A DNA stretch of 35,262 nucleotides from Bathymodiolus platifrons methanotrophic gill symbiont (GTDB lineage Bacteria; Pseudomonadota; Gammaproteobacteria; Methylococcales; Methylomonadaceae), in assembly GCF_002189065.1 (NCBI RefSeq), contig NZ_BDMN01000076.1, forward strand, positions 1-35,262. The letters run 5' to 3'. The stretch's first letter is position 1. Every line of letters begins with the position of its first letter. A model generated the notes under the pieces. The model was given only the letters and a program-made list of their open reading frames with translations. It made no database searches and was not told where the DNA came from. Positions 25,385 through 33,564 of the stretch are shown here, piece after piece. The position numbers were made by a program, and so were the translations under genes.

Positions 25385-26338
25385 ATGAGTACACAAAACA
25401 ATCAATTAGCCTTCGTTTTTCCGGGGCAGGGGTCACAATCAGTTGGCATGTTAACTGAAATGGCTGAATCTTTTCCTGATGTTAAAGATACATTTGCGCA
25501 GGCATCTGAGGTCTTAGAGTTAGATTTATGGGCGTTAGTAACTGACGGGCCAGCTGAAGACTTAAATCAAACACAGAATACCCAGCCTGCCATGTTAGCG
25601 GCGGGGGTGGCGTTATGGAAAGTCTGGTGTGCGCAGTCTGAAGTTCGTCCTGCTTATATGGCGGGGCATAGTCTAGGTGAATATACGGCATTAGTTTGTT
25701 CAGGAGTATTGAGTTTTGCAGATGCCATTGCTTTAGTTGCTGCAAGAGGCCGCTTTATGCAAGAAGCAGTTCCTGATGGAGTGGGGGCAATGGCGGCAGT
25801 GTTAGGGCTGACTGATGAGCAGGTTATTCAAGTTTGTACTGATGCCGCGCAGGGTGACGTCTGTTCTGCCGTTAATTTTAATTCTCCTGGACAGGTAGTG
25901 ATTGCTGGGAATAGCGCAGCCATTGATCGAGCAATGGTCGCGGCCAAAGAAGCGGGTGCTAAACGTGCATTAAAGTTACCGGTAAGTGTGCCGTCTCATT
26001 GTGCATTAATGCAGCCAGCAGCTGATAAATTATATACCAAAATGCAGGATATGCACTTTGCGCAAGCCGATGTTACTTTATTGCATAATGTTGATGTAAC
26101 TGAACATAAGGATGCTGAGGGTATTCGTCAGGCATTAAAGCAACAATTATTTATGCCTGTGCGCTGGGTTGATACGGTTAATGCTATTGCCGGGGCCGGA
26201 GTAACAACGATTGCAGAGCTGGGGCCTGGTAAAGTGTTGATGGGTCTAAATAAAGGTATTGTTAAAATGGTAGATCATTTTACTGTTAATAATCCTGATA
26301 CTTTAACTAAATTATTGGAGCATTATCCTAATGACTAA
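25385..26338 (+). CDS. fabD: Malonyl-CoA:ACP transacylase
   Basis: FabD moves malonyl from CoA to acyl carrier protein. The protein has 317 residues from ATG 25385, with AGGAT upstream. An earlier in-frame start at 25334 would lie inside fabH. The nucleophile Ser is in GHSLGEYTAL, preceded by FVFPGQGSQSVGM at the N-terminus; the catalytic His is in PVSVPSHCALM. The gene starts 7 bp after fabH and overlaps fabG by 8 bp. Confidence 0.96.
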   Translation: MSTQNNQLAFVFPGQGSQSVGMLTEMAESFPDVKDTFAQASEVLELDLWALVTDGPAEDLNQTQNTQPAMLAAGVALWKVWCAQSEVRPAYMAGHSLGEYTALVCSGVLSFADAIALVAARGRFMQEAVPDGVGAMAAVLGLTDEQVIQVCTDAAQGDVCSAVNFNSPGQVVIAGNSAAIDRAMVAAKEAGAKRALKLPVSVPSHCALMQPAADKLYTKMQDMHFAQADVTLLHNVDVTEHKDAEGIRQALKQQLFMPVRWVDTVNAIAGAGVTTIAELGPGKVLMGLNKGIVKMVDHFTVNNPDTLTKLLEHYPND

Positions 26339-27059
26339 AAAAGTCGCTTTAGTAACCGGTGCGAGCCGTGGAATTGGTCGTGCCATTGCAGAAAAATTAG
26401 TTGCTGATGGTTGTTTTGTGATTGGTACAGCAACCTCTGATGGTGGTGCCGATGCTATTTCTGCATATTTGGCAGAGAATGGTAAAGGCATGAAGTTGAA
26501 TGTGTCGGATGCGGAGTCAATTGCTGAAGTTATAAAAAATATTGCTGATGAGTATGGCGCACCGGCAATATTAGTCAATAATGCGGGTATTACGCGAGAT
26601 AACTTATTGATGCGTATGAAAGATGCTGAGTGGGACGATATTATTAATACCAACTTAACCTCAGTGTTTAGAATGAGTAAGGCGGTGTTAAGAGGAATGA
26701 TGAAAGCCCGGTCTGGACGTATCATTAATATTTCTTCAGTCGTTGGGACCACCGGAAATGCGGGGCAGGCAAATTATGCTGCAGCAAAAGCGGGTATGGT
26801 CGGCTTTGCAAAGTCCATGGCAAAAGAAGTGGGTTCGCGTGGAATTACCGTGAATACGGTGGCGCCAGGATTTATTGATACTGATATGACGCGTGAATTG
26901 TCAGACGATATTAAAAAAGGTTTATTGGCAGGAATTCCACTGGCTCGCTTAGGTGATGCGCAGGAAATAGCCAATGCTGTTGCATTTTTAGCATCTGAGG
27001 GTGCTAGCTATATTACTGGCGAAACATTGCATGTCAATGGCGGTATGTTTATGGCTTAA
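26331..27059 (+). CDS. fabG: 3-oxoacyl-ACP reductase
   Basis: This NADPH-dependent short-chain dehydrogenase reduces 3-oxoacyl-ACP. The protein has 242 residues. The cofactor motif is TGASRGIGRAIA near the N-terminus, NNAGITRD follows, and the catalytic Ser-Tyr-Lys appears as NISSVVGTTGNAGQANYAAAKAG. The C-terminus ITGETLHVNGGMFMA is typical of FabG. It overlaps the end of fabD; a 128-bp gap then precedes acpP and may hold a separate acpP promoter. Confidence 0.96.
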   Translation: MTKKVALVTGASRGIGRAIAEKLVADGCFVIGTATSDGGADAISAYLAENGKGMKLNVSDAESIAEVIKNIADEYGAPAILVNNAGITRDNLLMRMKDAEWDDIINTNLTSVFRMSKAVLRGMMKARSGRIINISSVVGTTGNAGQANYAAAKAGMVGFAKSMAKEVGSRGITVNTVAPGFIDTDMTRELSDDIKKGLLAGIPLARLGDAQEIANAVAFLASEGASYITGETLHVNGGMFMA

Positions 27060-27187
27060 AATTATGCCACAAACATACTTTTCAAGTATAATTGCACGGC
27101 TTATAGAAAATACTTATAAGTCGAACCAGATTAATAATAATAGTGATGTTGTATCATTGAAATCAGCATCCATTAAGGAAAAATAAT

Positions 27188-27418
27188 ATGAGTAGCATTG
27201 AAGAACGTGTAAAAAAGATTGTCGCTGAGCAGCTAGGTGTTAAAGAAGATATTGCTAATGATGCATCATTAGTCGATGATCTAGGCGCTGATTCACTTGA
27301 TACAGTAGAATTAGTTATGGCTTTAGAAGAAGAATTCGAATGTGAAATTCCTGATGATGATGCTGAAAAAATCACGACTGTACAACAAGCTATAGACTAC
27401 GTAAACACTAACGGCTAA
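27188..27418 (+). CDS. acpP: Acyl carrier protein
   Basis: The protein has 76 residues and is highly acidic. The phosphopantetheine attachment Ser lies in [19 protein letters not shown] near residue 37. The ATG follows AAGGAAAAATAAT. acpP sits in its usual place between fabG and fabF. The N-terminus [19 protein letters not shown] matches the canonical ACP. Confidence 0.98.
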   Translation: MSSIEERVKKIVAEQLGVKEDIANDASLVDDLGADSLDTVELVMALEEEFECEIPDDDAEKITTVQQAIDYVNTNG

Positions 27419-27437
27419 TACTTTAGTCTGTTATGAC

Positions 27438-27466
27438 TTAATGGGTGATTACATATTGCCCATTAA
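27438..27466 (+). terminator. Hairpin between acpP and fabF
   Basis: TTAATGGG (27438-27445) and CCCATTAA (27459-27466) form a perfect 8-bp stem with a 13-nt loop, 20 bp after acpP. A pyrimidine-rich tract follows instead of a pure T-run. It is more likely a partial attenuator or a message-stabilising hairpin for the abundant acpP transcript than a full stop. Confidence 0.4.
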
Positions 27467-27508
27467 TATCTCTCTCCCTTTCTTTTTATCCATTTCAGGT
27501 AACCTCCA

Positions 27509-28753
27509 TTGAGTACACGTCGCGTTGTTATTACAGGGCTAGGCGCAATTACGCCTCTTGCTAACACTGTTTCTGAAACATGGGATGGCATTATTAACGG
27601 AAAAAGTGGCATTAGCCCAATTGATTCCTTTGATATATATCCTTTTGCCACGACTTTTGGTGGTGTGATCAGAAATTTCGATATCAGTGAATATATTCCA
27701 GCCAAAGATGCCAAACGTATGGATGGTTTTATCCATTATGGTATTGCCGCAGGTTGTCAGGCAATTGAAGATTCGGGAATAGAAGTAACAGAAGAGAATG
27801 CAGAGCGAATCGGTGTTGCGATTGGCGCGGGTATTGGCGGTGTAACAGGCATTGAAGAGTGTTATGCTACTTATGCAAAAAGCGGCCCAAGACGTATCTC
27901 ACCATTCTTTGTACCCGGAAATATTATTAATATGATTTCTGGTAACCTGTCCATTAAATATGGTTTAAAAGGTCCAAATTTTGCCATTGTGACTGCTTGT
28001 ACTACAGGAACACATAATATCGGTGATGCTTCCCGCTTGATTAAATATGGTGATGCGGATGTGATGGTTGCAGGTGGCGCAGAACGTTGTACAACATCGC
28101 CCACTGCGATGGGAGGCTTTGCTTCGGCTAGAGCACTTTCGCGACGTAACGATGATCCACAGGCAGCAAGTCGTCCCTGGGATAAAGACCGTGATGGCTT
28201 TGTTTTAAGTGATGGCGCGGGTGTTGTGGTTCTGGAAGAACTGGAGCATGCTAAAGCCCGTGGTGCTAAAATTTATGCTGAAGTGGTCGGTTATGGTATG
28301 AGCGGAGATGCCTATCATATGACTACACCATCAGTTGGCGGTGAAGGCGCGGCGCGTTGTATGAAAAATGCTATGCGTGATGCAGGTTTGAATGCATCAG
28401 ATGTGGATTATATTAATGCCCACGGCACTTCGACACCGGCGGGTGACCTGGGTGAAACGCAAGCAATGAAAGCAGCATTAGGTGATCATGCTTATAAAGT
28501 AGCCATTAGCTCCACAAAATCAATGATTGGTCATTTATTGGGTGCTGCCGGTGGAGTGGAAGCAGTACTCAGTGCCCTAACTATTAAAAATCAGATTGCC
28601 CCACCTACGATTAATCTTGAAAATCAAGATCCTGAGTGTGATCTTGATTTTGTGCCAAATACGGCACGTGAAATGAAAATTGATATCGCTATTTCAAGTT
28701 CATTCGGTTTTGGTGGCACTAACGGCTCACTTGTTTTTAAACGTTACGAATAG
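27509..28753 (+). CDS. fabF: 3-oxoacyl-ACP synthase II
   Basis: FabF elongates acyl-ACP by condensing it with malonyl-ACP. The protein has 414 residues from a TTG start preceded by AGGTAA; the following [17 protein letters not shown] is the family N-terminus, so the rare start is well supported. The catalytic Cys is in [14 protein letters not shown] and the two His residues are in [11 protein letters not shown] and [10 protein letters not shown]. It lies in the usual order after acpP, and pabC follows 16 bp later. Confidence 0.96.
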   Translation: MSTRRVVITGLGAITPLANTVSETWDGIINGKSGISPIDSFDIYPFATTFGGVIRNFDISEYIPAKDAKRMDGFIHYGIAAGCQAIEDSGIEVTEENAERIGVAIGAGIGGVTGIEECYATYAKSGPRRISPFFVPGNIINMISGNLSIKYGLKGPNFAIVTACTTGTHNIGDASRLIKYGDADVMVAGGAERCTTSPTAMGGFASARALSRRNDDPQAASRPWDKDRDGFVLSDGAGVVVLEELEHAKARGAKIYAEVVGYGMSGDAYHMTTPSVGGEGAARCMKNAMRDAGLNASDVDYINAHGTSTPAGDLGETQAMKAALGDHAYKVAISSTKSMIGHLLGAAGGVEAVLSALTIKNQIAPPTINLENQDPECDLDFVPNTAREMKIDIAISSSFGFGGTNGSLVFKRYE

Positions 28754-28769
28754 ATAACCCTGGTTTGCT

Positions 28770-29588
28770 ATGATATTAATCAATGGCGAACACACAAATA
28801 CATTAGATATTACAGACCGTGGCCTGCATTATGGTGATGGTCTGTTTGAAACTATCGAAGTAATACATCAGAAACCTGTTTTTTTAACGCAGCATTTAGC
28901 GCGTTTAAAAGCGGGCTGTCAGGTGTTGAAAATTCCTTATCCAGACGAAACTCTCCTACTGGATGAAATTAAACAAGTAAGCAACACAGGCGAGCACGGT
29001 GTTATTAAATTAATGCTAACTCGTGGCTCAGGTGGGCGAGGTTATCGTCAGCCTGACTTGCTTAGTCCTACCCGCATTATTGCTTTACACCCCTTTCCAG
29101 ATTATCCCGAAAACTTCAAAACCGAAGGTGTTTTAACTCGTTTTTGTACTGCTCGTTTAGGTTTAAATCCAATGCTAGCTGGTTTAAAGCATAACAATCG
29201 ACTGGAGCAAGTGTTAGCCCGCTCTGAATGGCAAGATGAGTATCAGGAAGGGTTGATGCTGAATCTGAATGAGCATGTTATTGAAGGCACAATGAGCAAT
29301 TTATTTGTCGTGAAAGAGCAAAAAATCTATACGCCTGAAATTACGTTATCGGGGATAAAAGGTGTGATGCGTCAGATTATTATAAAAATTTCCAGGCAAA
29401 ACAATTTGCCGCTGCAAGAAACAGTATTAAACCGGGATTTTGTTCAGCAGGCAGATGAGTTATTTGTCAGTAATTCAGTGATTGGAATCTGGCCTATCAA
29501 AGCATTAGAAAATAAAACCTATTCTGTTGGTCCGCTAACGCAAAAAATAATGCTTTATCTAGCCGATTATAAAGCGAGAAACAATTAA
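28770..29588 (+). CDS. pabC: Aminodeoxychorismate lyase
   Basis: This PLP enzyme of fold type IV releases pyruvate from 4-amino-4-deoxychorismate to give p-aminobenzoate for folate. The protein has 272 residues. Family motifs are DRGLHYGDGLFETI at about residues 17-30, KLMLTRGSGGRGY, LKHNNRLEQVLAR with the PLP-binding Lys, and EGTMSNLFVV. D-amino acid and branched-chain aminotransferases share the fold, but the fabF-pabC-mltG order supports PabC. Confidence 0.92.
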   Translation: MILINGEHTNTLDITDRGLHYGDGLFETIEVIHQKPVFLTQHLARLKAGCQVLKIPYPDETLLLDEIKQVSNTGEHGVIKLMLTRGSGGRGYRQPDLLSPTRIIALHPFPDYPENFKTEGVLTRFCTARLGLNPMLAGLKHNNRLEQVLARSEWQDEYQEGLMLNLNEHVIEGTMSNLFVVKEQKIYTPEITLSGIKGVMRQIIIKISRQNNLPLQETVLNRDFVQQADELFVSNSVIGIWPIKALENKTYSVGPLTQKIMLYLADYKARNN

Positions 29589-29590
29589 TC

Positions 29591-30601
29591 ATGATTTTAC
29601 GCATCTTTGCAGTCGTATTACTAGGCTTGAGCGCTACTGTTGCCTGGGTGTGGCAGGATTATCAGAAGTTTATTGCGCAACCGATTGTAGTACAGCAAGC
29701 GGTCATTTTTGATATAGCAAAAGGTAGCTCATTTAAAAGTATAGTCCAGCAACTAGATGATCAGGTCAGTTTTCAGAGCCCTGATATAGATAGGCTTTGG
29801 TTTAAAATACTGGCACGTCAGCAAGGTTTAATTAATCAATTAAAGGCAGGCGAATATGAGTTGCCGGTGGGTATGACCCCTAAAGAGTTTCTGCTTTTAG
29901 TGAGTAGCGGAGTCACACGGCAGCATAGTATTACCTTCCCGGAAGGCTGGACCTTTAAACAATTAAGGCAAGCTTTAGTTGCAGATAAAAACCTCAAAGC
30001 CATTTTATCTGAATTAAGTGACGCAGAAATTTTACACAAGATAGGTAGTGATTATACGCACCCTGAAGGGCTATTTTTTCCTGATACCTATCGGTTTGAA
30101 AAGCATACGACAGATTTTGCTATTTTGCTGCAAGCCTATCAGAAAATGCAGCAGGTACTAACCGAGCAATGGGAAAATAAACAACAGGATTTACCATTAA
30201 AAACCGCTTATGAAGCTTTAATACTGGCATCTATCGTTGAAAAAGAAACCGGTGTTATTGTTGAACGGCCAACGATTGCAGGTGTTTTTACCCGAAGACT
30301 GAATAAAGGCATGCGCCTGCAAACGGACCCAACTGTGATTTATGGTATGGGAGATAATTATCAAGGGAATATACGCAAAAAAGATTTACAGACCTTAACT
30401 GCTTATAACACTTACCTGATTAATGGCTTACCGCCAACTCCTATTGCCATGCCAGGTGCAGAGGCGATTAATGCTGTTTTACATCCTGCTAAGGGTAATA
30501 GTCTTTATTTTGTGGCTAATGGTGAGGGAGGACATGTTTTTTCGGCGACATTGTTAGAGCATAATAGAGCGGTAAATATCTATCAGAGGAAGCGTAAATA
30601 A
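29591..30601 (+). CDS. mltG: Endolytic murein transglycosylase MltG
   Basis: MltG cuts nascent peptidoglycan glycan strands and probably sets chain length. The protein has 336 residues with an N-terminal membrane anchor (ILRIFAVVLLGLSATVAWVW), a LysM-like segment around residues 40-100, and the YceG catalytic domain. The catalytic Glu is in ASIVEKETGV near residue 219; GLPPTPIAMPGAEAI and YFVANGEGGHVFS are conserved. It starts 2 bp after pabC, and its last base is the first base of the tmk ATG. Confidence 0.94.
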   Translation: MILRIFAVVLLGLSATVAWVWQDYQKFIAQPIVVQQAVIFDIAKGSSFKSIVQQLDDQVSFQSPDIDRLWFKILARQQGLINQLKAGEYELPVGMTPKEFLLLVSSGVTRQHSITFPEGWTFKQLRQALVADKNLKAILSELSDAEILHKIGSDYTHPEGLFFPDTYRFEKHTTDFAILLQAYQKMQQVLTEQWENKQQDLPLKTAYEALILASIVEKETGVIVERPTIAGVFTRRLNKGMRLQTDPTVIYGMGDNYQGNIRKKDLQTLTAYNTYLINGLPPTPIAMPGAEAINAVLHPAKGNSLYFVANGEGGHVFSATLLEHNRAVNIYQRKRK

Positions 30602-31224
30602 TGTCAGCAAGGTTTATTACCCTGGAAGGTGGTGAAGGGGTCGGTAAAACGACTAATATTGCCTATATTCAATCTTTACTTAAGAGTGAAAATATTCCGC
30701 TTGTCCTAACTCGTGAGCCGGGTGGGACAGCATTAGCAGAAAATATACGCCAGTTATTACTGGATAAAGAGCAGGAAGCAATTGCCGAACAGACAGAATT
30801 ATTAATGATGTTTGCTGCACGGGCGCAACATATCAAACATGTTATAAAACCAGCCTTAGATAGAGGCGACTGGGTGTTATGTGATCGCTTTACTGATGCG
30901 ACCTATGCCTATCAGGGTGGTGGCAGAAATATGGATTTATCCACTATTCAATGGCTAGAGAACTTCGTTCAGGCCGATTTACGTCCTGATTTAACCTTAT
31001 TGCTGGATGCTCCTATAGAGCTTGGTATGCAAAGAGCACAGCAGCGCGGTAAACTGGATCGCTTTGAATCAGAGAAAATGGCTTTTTTTGACAAAGTGAG
31101 GCAGGCCTATTTAAGCATTGCCGAACAACAGCCTAAGCGAGTAAAAATTGTGGATGCTACGCAAAGTCTGGACAATGTGCAGAGTCAGATTAAGCAAATA
31201 TTAAGCCCGTTTATCCATGAGTGA
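30601..31224 (+). CDS. tmk: Thymidylate kinase
   Basis: Tmk phosphorylates dTMP to dTDP. The protein has 207 residues. The P-loop is LEGGEGVGKTTN, the DRX motif is CDRFTDATYAYQGGGR, and the lid-type segment is RAQQRGKLDRFE. It overlaps mltG by one base and holB by 8 bp, so the genes are tightly coupled. Confidence 0.96.
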   Translation: MSARFITLEGGEGVGKTTNIAYIQSLLKSENIPLVLTREPGGTALAENIRQLLLDKEQEAIAEQTELLMMFAARAQHIKHVIKPALDRGDWVLCDRFTDATYAYQGGGRNMDLSTIQWLENFVQADLRPDLTLLLDAPIELGMQRAQQRGKLDRFESEKMAFFDKVRQAYLSIAEQQPKRVKIVDATQSLDNVQSQIKQILSPFIHE

Positions 31225-32200
31225 CTTGATTTACCCCTGGCACAAACCCTATTGGCAGCACTTGGCTGCTTATGTCGAGCAGCAACGCATTCCGCAAGCG
31301 CTCTTGATGAATGGTGTTGCTGGACTAGGAAAACAAGATCTGGCAATGCAGTTTGCACAATATTTGACCTGTCTGGATAAGCAGGAAAAATCTTATTGTG
31401 GACATTGTGCCAGCTGTAAGTTGTTTGTAGCTGGCACGCACCCAGATTTTACCTTGTTACAGCCAGCAGAGCCAGGCAAAGTAATTGGTGTTGACATGAT
31501 CAGGCAGCTTATAGCTAAACTAGTCTTAAAGCCTCAATATAGTGCTTATCGTGTGGTTATTATTACGCCGGCAGAGCAGATGAATATAAATTCTGCCAAT
31601 GCTTTTCTTAAGTGCCTGGAGGAGCCACCAGAGCGTACTGTTTTTCTTTTGCTGACAGAGCGCAGTCAGACTTTGCCTGCGACTATTAGAAGTCGATGTC
31701 AAAAAATGTTAATAACAGCGCCGGATATTGATAATGCCGTGCTTTGGTTGCAGAGCCAAGGTGTTAATGAGCAGCAGAAGTTGTTACTGCATTTAGCGCA
31801 AGGTGCGCCAATTAAGGCTTTAGCCTATGCGCAGGATAATGTGCTGGAGCAACGTAACGGCTGCTTTGATGACTGGGAAAAGGTTGCTCAGGGGCAAGTC
31901 TGCCCGGTTCAGCTAGCCGAAAAGTGGCATAAACTTCCAGCGGGGCAGCTAGTGCAGTGGCTAGTTAGCTGGACTGAGGATGTTATTAAGTGCTATTTTC
32001 AGGCGGAAAAAACGCTATTACTTAATGAAGATTTAGACCAGCACTTACGTGGTCTGGCAAAGCGCTTGGACTTAAATAGATTATTTGATTTTTATGGTCT
32101 ATTATTAAAAGATACTTATAGAATAAACAGGCAACTTAATAAGCAACTTTTATTTGAAGAGATGTTAATTATTTGGTCGCAAGCAACCATAAATAAATAA
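31217..32200 (+). CDS. holB: DNA polymerase III delta' subunit
   Basis: This clamp-loader subunit has 327 residues. The N-terminal AAA+ module shows GVAGLGKQDLA in place of a canonical Walker A, as expected for delta' which does not hydrolyse ATP. A zinc-binding Cys group reads CGHCASCKLF, and the SRC motif is in TIRSRCQKM. It overlaps tmk at the start. The disrupted pilZ starts 1 bp after its stop. Confidence 0.94.
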   Translation: MSDLIYPWHKPYWQHLAAYVEQQRIPQALLMNGVAGLGKQDLAMQFAQYLTCLDKQEKSYCGHCASCKLFVAGTHPDFTLLQPAEPGKVIGVDMIRQLIAKLVLKPQYSAYRVVIITPAEQMNINSANAFLKCLEEPPERTVFLLLTERSQTLPATIRSRCQKMLITAPDIDNAVLWLQSQGVNEQQKLLLHLAQGAPIKALAYAQDNVLEQRNGCFDDWEKVAQGQVCPVQLAEKWHKLPAGQLVQWLVSWTEDVIKCYFQAEKTLLLNEDLDQHLRGLAKRLDLNRLFDFYGLLLKDTYRINRQLNKQLLFEEMLIIWSQATINK

Positions 32201-32201
32201 A

Positions 32202-32774
32202 ATGGCTGAATCATCCGCACGGCAAGGGATTTTATCTCTGGCTATTAAAGAACTGAAGTTTCCCAATTATTGAGTAGCTGAAATACACAATGCTGGTGTA
32301 TCGAGGTTTATTTTAGGTGGTTTTGCCATGTTTATAGCAAACCCCTACTTAATTCCCCTTAGGCAATAGCATTTGAAACGAATGAAAAGACTATTTTTTT
32401 CATATAGTTGTAGCATAGTTTCAATAAGTTTCAATTTTACCATAAATAATTATTGGGAAACTTCAGTTAAAGAAAAACATGCGCTTTATACCGCTTATAT
32501 GCCGTTTGTTGAAAATGGTGGTTTATTTATTCCAACAAATCGTGATTATAAGATGGGGCAAGAAGTGTTTATGTTGCTCAACTTAATGGAAGAGACTGAG
32601 CGCTTACCTATTGCAGGGAAGGTAATCTGGGTAACGCCTGCGGGGGCGCAAGGCTACCGAACGACGGGAATCGGAGTTCAGTTTAGTGATCAGGATGGGG
32701 GGAAGGCGAGAAATAAAATTGAAACCTACCTGGCTGGCTCGTTAGATTCCGAGCGCTCTACGCATACTATGTAA
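32202..32774 (+). pseudogene. pilZ: Type IV pilus PilZ protein split by a MITE
   Basis: The original frame starts MAESSARQGILSLAIKE (32202-32252). After the MITE it continues KHALYTAYMPFVENGGLFIP and ends RNKIETYLAGSLDSERSTHTM, matching the PilZ of type IV pilus assembly that follows holB in Pseudomonas-like genomes. The native protein would have about 116 residues. From the native ATG, translation stops at a TGA seven codons into the element. A frame beginning inside the MITE (TTG 32373 or ATG 32382) runs without a stop into pilZ codon 17, giving a chimera with a hydrophobic N-terminal extension. No good ribosome-binding site precedes it. Type IV pilus function may be altered; expression of the chimera is not shown. 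Confidence 0.92.
32253..32466. mobile_element. MITE copy 3 (214 bp), inside pilZ
   Basis: The ends begin CTGAAGTTTCCCAAT on both strands. The target duplication TTAAAGAA is perfect at 32245-32252 and 32467-32474. It matches the 204-bp copy except for a 10-bp tandem duplication (AGTTTCAATA then AGTTTCAATT, 32417-32436). Element plus duplicated target is 222 bp, a multiple of three. Confidence 0.95.
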
Positions 32775-32790
32775 ATCATGTATGTCCGCG

Positions 32791-32885
32791 TATGCCGGAA
32801 TAACGTAGCGTTTTCCGGCATATATCGTCATTCCGTGCTCTATCCAAAGCATGTGAGTGGTGGAAAACGCTACGCTATTCCACCC
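32791..32885. repeat. Pair of inverted palindromes after pilZ
   Basis: TATGCCGGAA...TTCCGGCATA (32791-32822) and GGTGGAA...TTCCACC (about 32859-32884) are both hairpins. Their internal parts are inverted copies of each other (CGTAGCGTTTTCC against GGAAAACGCTACG). This is a dispersed palindromic repeat unit. The region 32775-33264 contains no gene. Confidence 0.6.
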
Positions 32886-32925
32886 TACACGGGGCTGTAA
32901 TCTTATTAAACTTTTCATAGTAGTA

Positions 32926-32972
32926 GGGTAGGGATCGCGTACCTTTCAGTGCTAGGTATGCGATCCCTACCC
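32926..32972. repeat. Palindrome abutting the CRISPR remnant
   Basis: GGGTAGGGATCGCGTACC (32926-32943) and GGTATGCGATCCCTACCC (32955-32972) pair with one mismatch around 11 nt. The right arm overlaps the first five bases of the degenerate CRISPR repeat. It may mark the point where the distal array was lost or replaced. Confidence 0.65.
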
Positions 32973-33075
32973 AATGGTTGCCCAGCAGTTAAGCTGAGAG
33001 ATACGCGACAGCGCTGATATATTCGAGGGCCATTTCTTGTTTCAATCCGCTCCCAGCGGTTAAGCTGGGAGATAC
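32968..33075 (-). CRISPR. One-spacer CRISPR array remnant
   Basis: A full 37-nt repeat lies at 33039-33075. On the reverse strand it starts GTATCTCCCAGC, has the stem CTCCCAGC/GCTGGGAG and ends GGATTGAAAC, a typical CRISPR 3' end. A 34-nt spacer follows at 33005-33038. A second, degenerate repeat at 32968-33004 keeps the half GTTAAGCTG-GAGATAC but has lost the GGATTGAAAC end, as expected for a terminal repeat. cas2 lies upstream on the same strand, so the leader would be at 33076-33264. Two repeats are few, but the palindrome, spacer length and cas neighbours support the call. Confidence 0.75.
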
Positions 33076-33264
33076 CGCTTGGCGGTAGGTCTATGATAAT
33101 AAAAAGAAAAAAGCCTAGGTAACGCGAAACAGCAGAAAATATTTCTAAGCTTCGTGCTATTTAACAGAACCTTTGATAGTTTTATTAATAATTTCATAGT
33201 ATTAGATAGGGCGCGAAAGAATGATGTTTTGACCATCACTTGAGGTTCGCGCTGTTATTTAAGA
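33076..33264 (-). promoter_or_regulatory. Putative CRISPR leader
   Basis: This is the A/T-rich, gene-free stretch between the cas2 stop and the first repeat. A small hairpin TACCGC-TTG-GCGGTA (33073-33087) touches the leader-repeat border. GCGCGAA (33211-33217) and TTCGCGC (33246-33252) form another stem beside the end of cas2. Its role is inferred from position alone. Confidence 0.45.
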
Positions 33265-33555
33265 TTAGATAATAAGAGTATTCTCAAAATCAATCGCGGT
33301 TATTTTACCAATTTCTTCACGATTATTCTCTAAAGGTTCAATAATTTTGTAAATTCGTAAACTATCTTCTGCGGGTTCAATGACGTTTAATAACTTGCTG
33401 CGTAAAGCGGATAACTCCATTTCGTTGACCTGACACTCAAACACTGAGTATTGCACTCGTTGTCCATAGTTTAAACAAACTTTAGCAACACGATGCAGAC
33501 GACTCCGGCCTTCGCGGGTTAAGGTATTTACATCATAGGTGACTAAAACCATCAT
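33265..33555 (-). CDS. cas2: CRISPR-associated endonuclease Cas2
   Basis: The protein has 96 residues. It starts MMVLVTYDVNTLTREGRSRL and contains RVQYSVFECQVNEMEL, diagnostic of type I-C-like Cas2, with the ferredoxin-fold Asp in YDV. Cas2 forms the spacer-integration complex with Cas1. It starts 9 bp after the cas1 stop and appears intact. With cas1 broken it would probably be inactive in spacer acquisition. Confidence 0.95.
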   Translation of the reverse strand: MMVLVTYDVNTLTREGRSRLHRVAKVCLNYGQRVQYSVFECQVNEMELSALRSKLLNVIEPAEDSLRIYKIIEPLENNREEIGKITAIDFENTLII

Positions 33556-33564
33556 AGTATTTTC

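Noticed and set aside
32791-32885. Palindromes as extra CRISPR repeats
   Set aside because: They have no sequence match to the 37-nt repeat and no spacer-like spacing.
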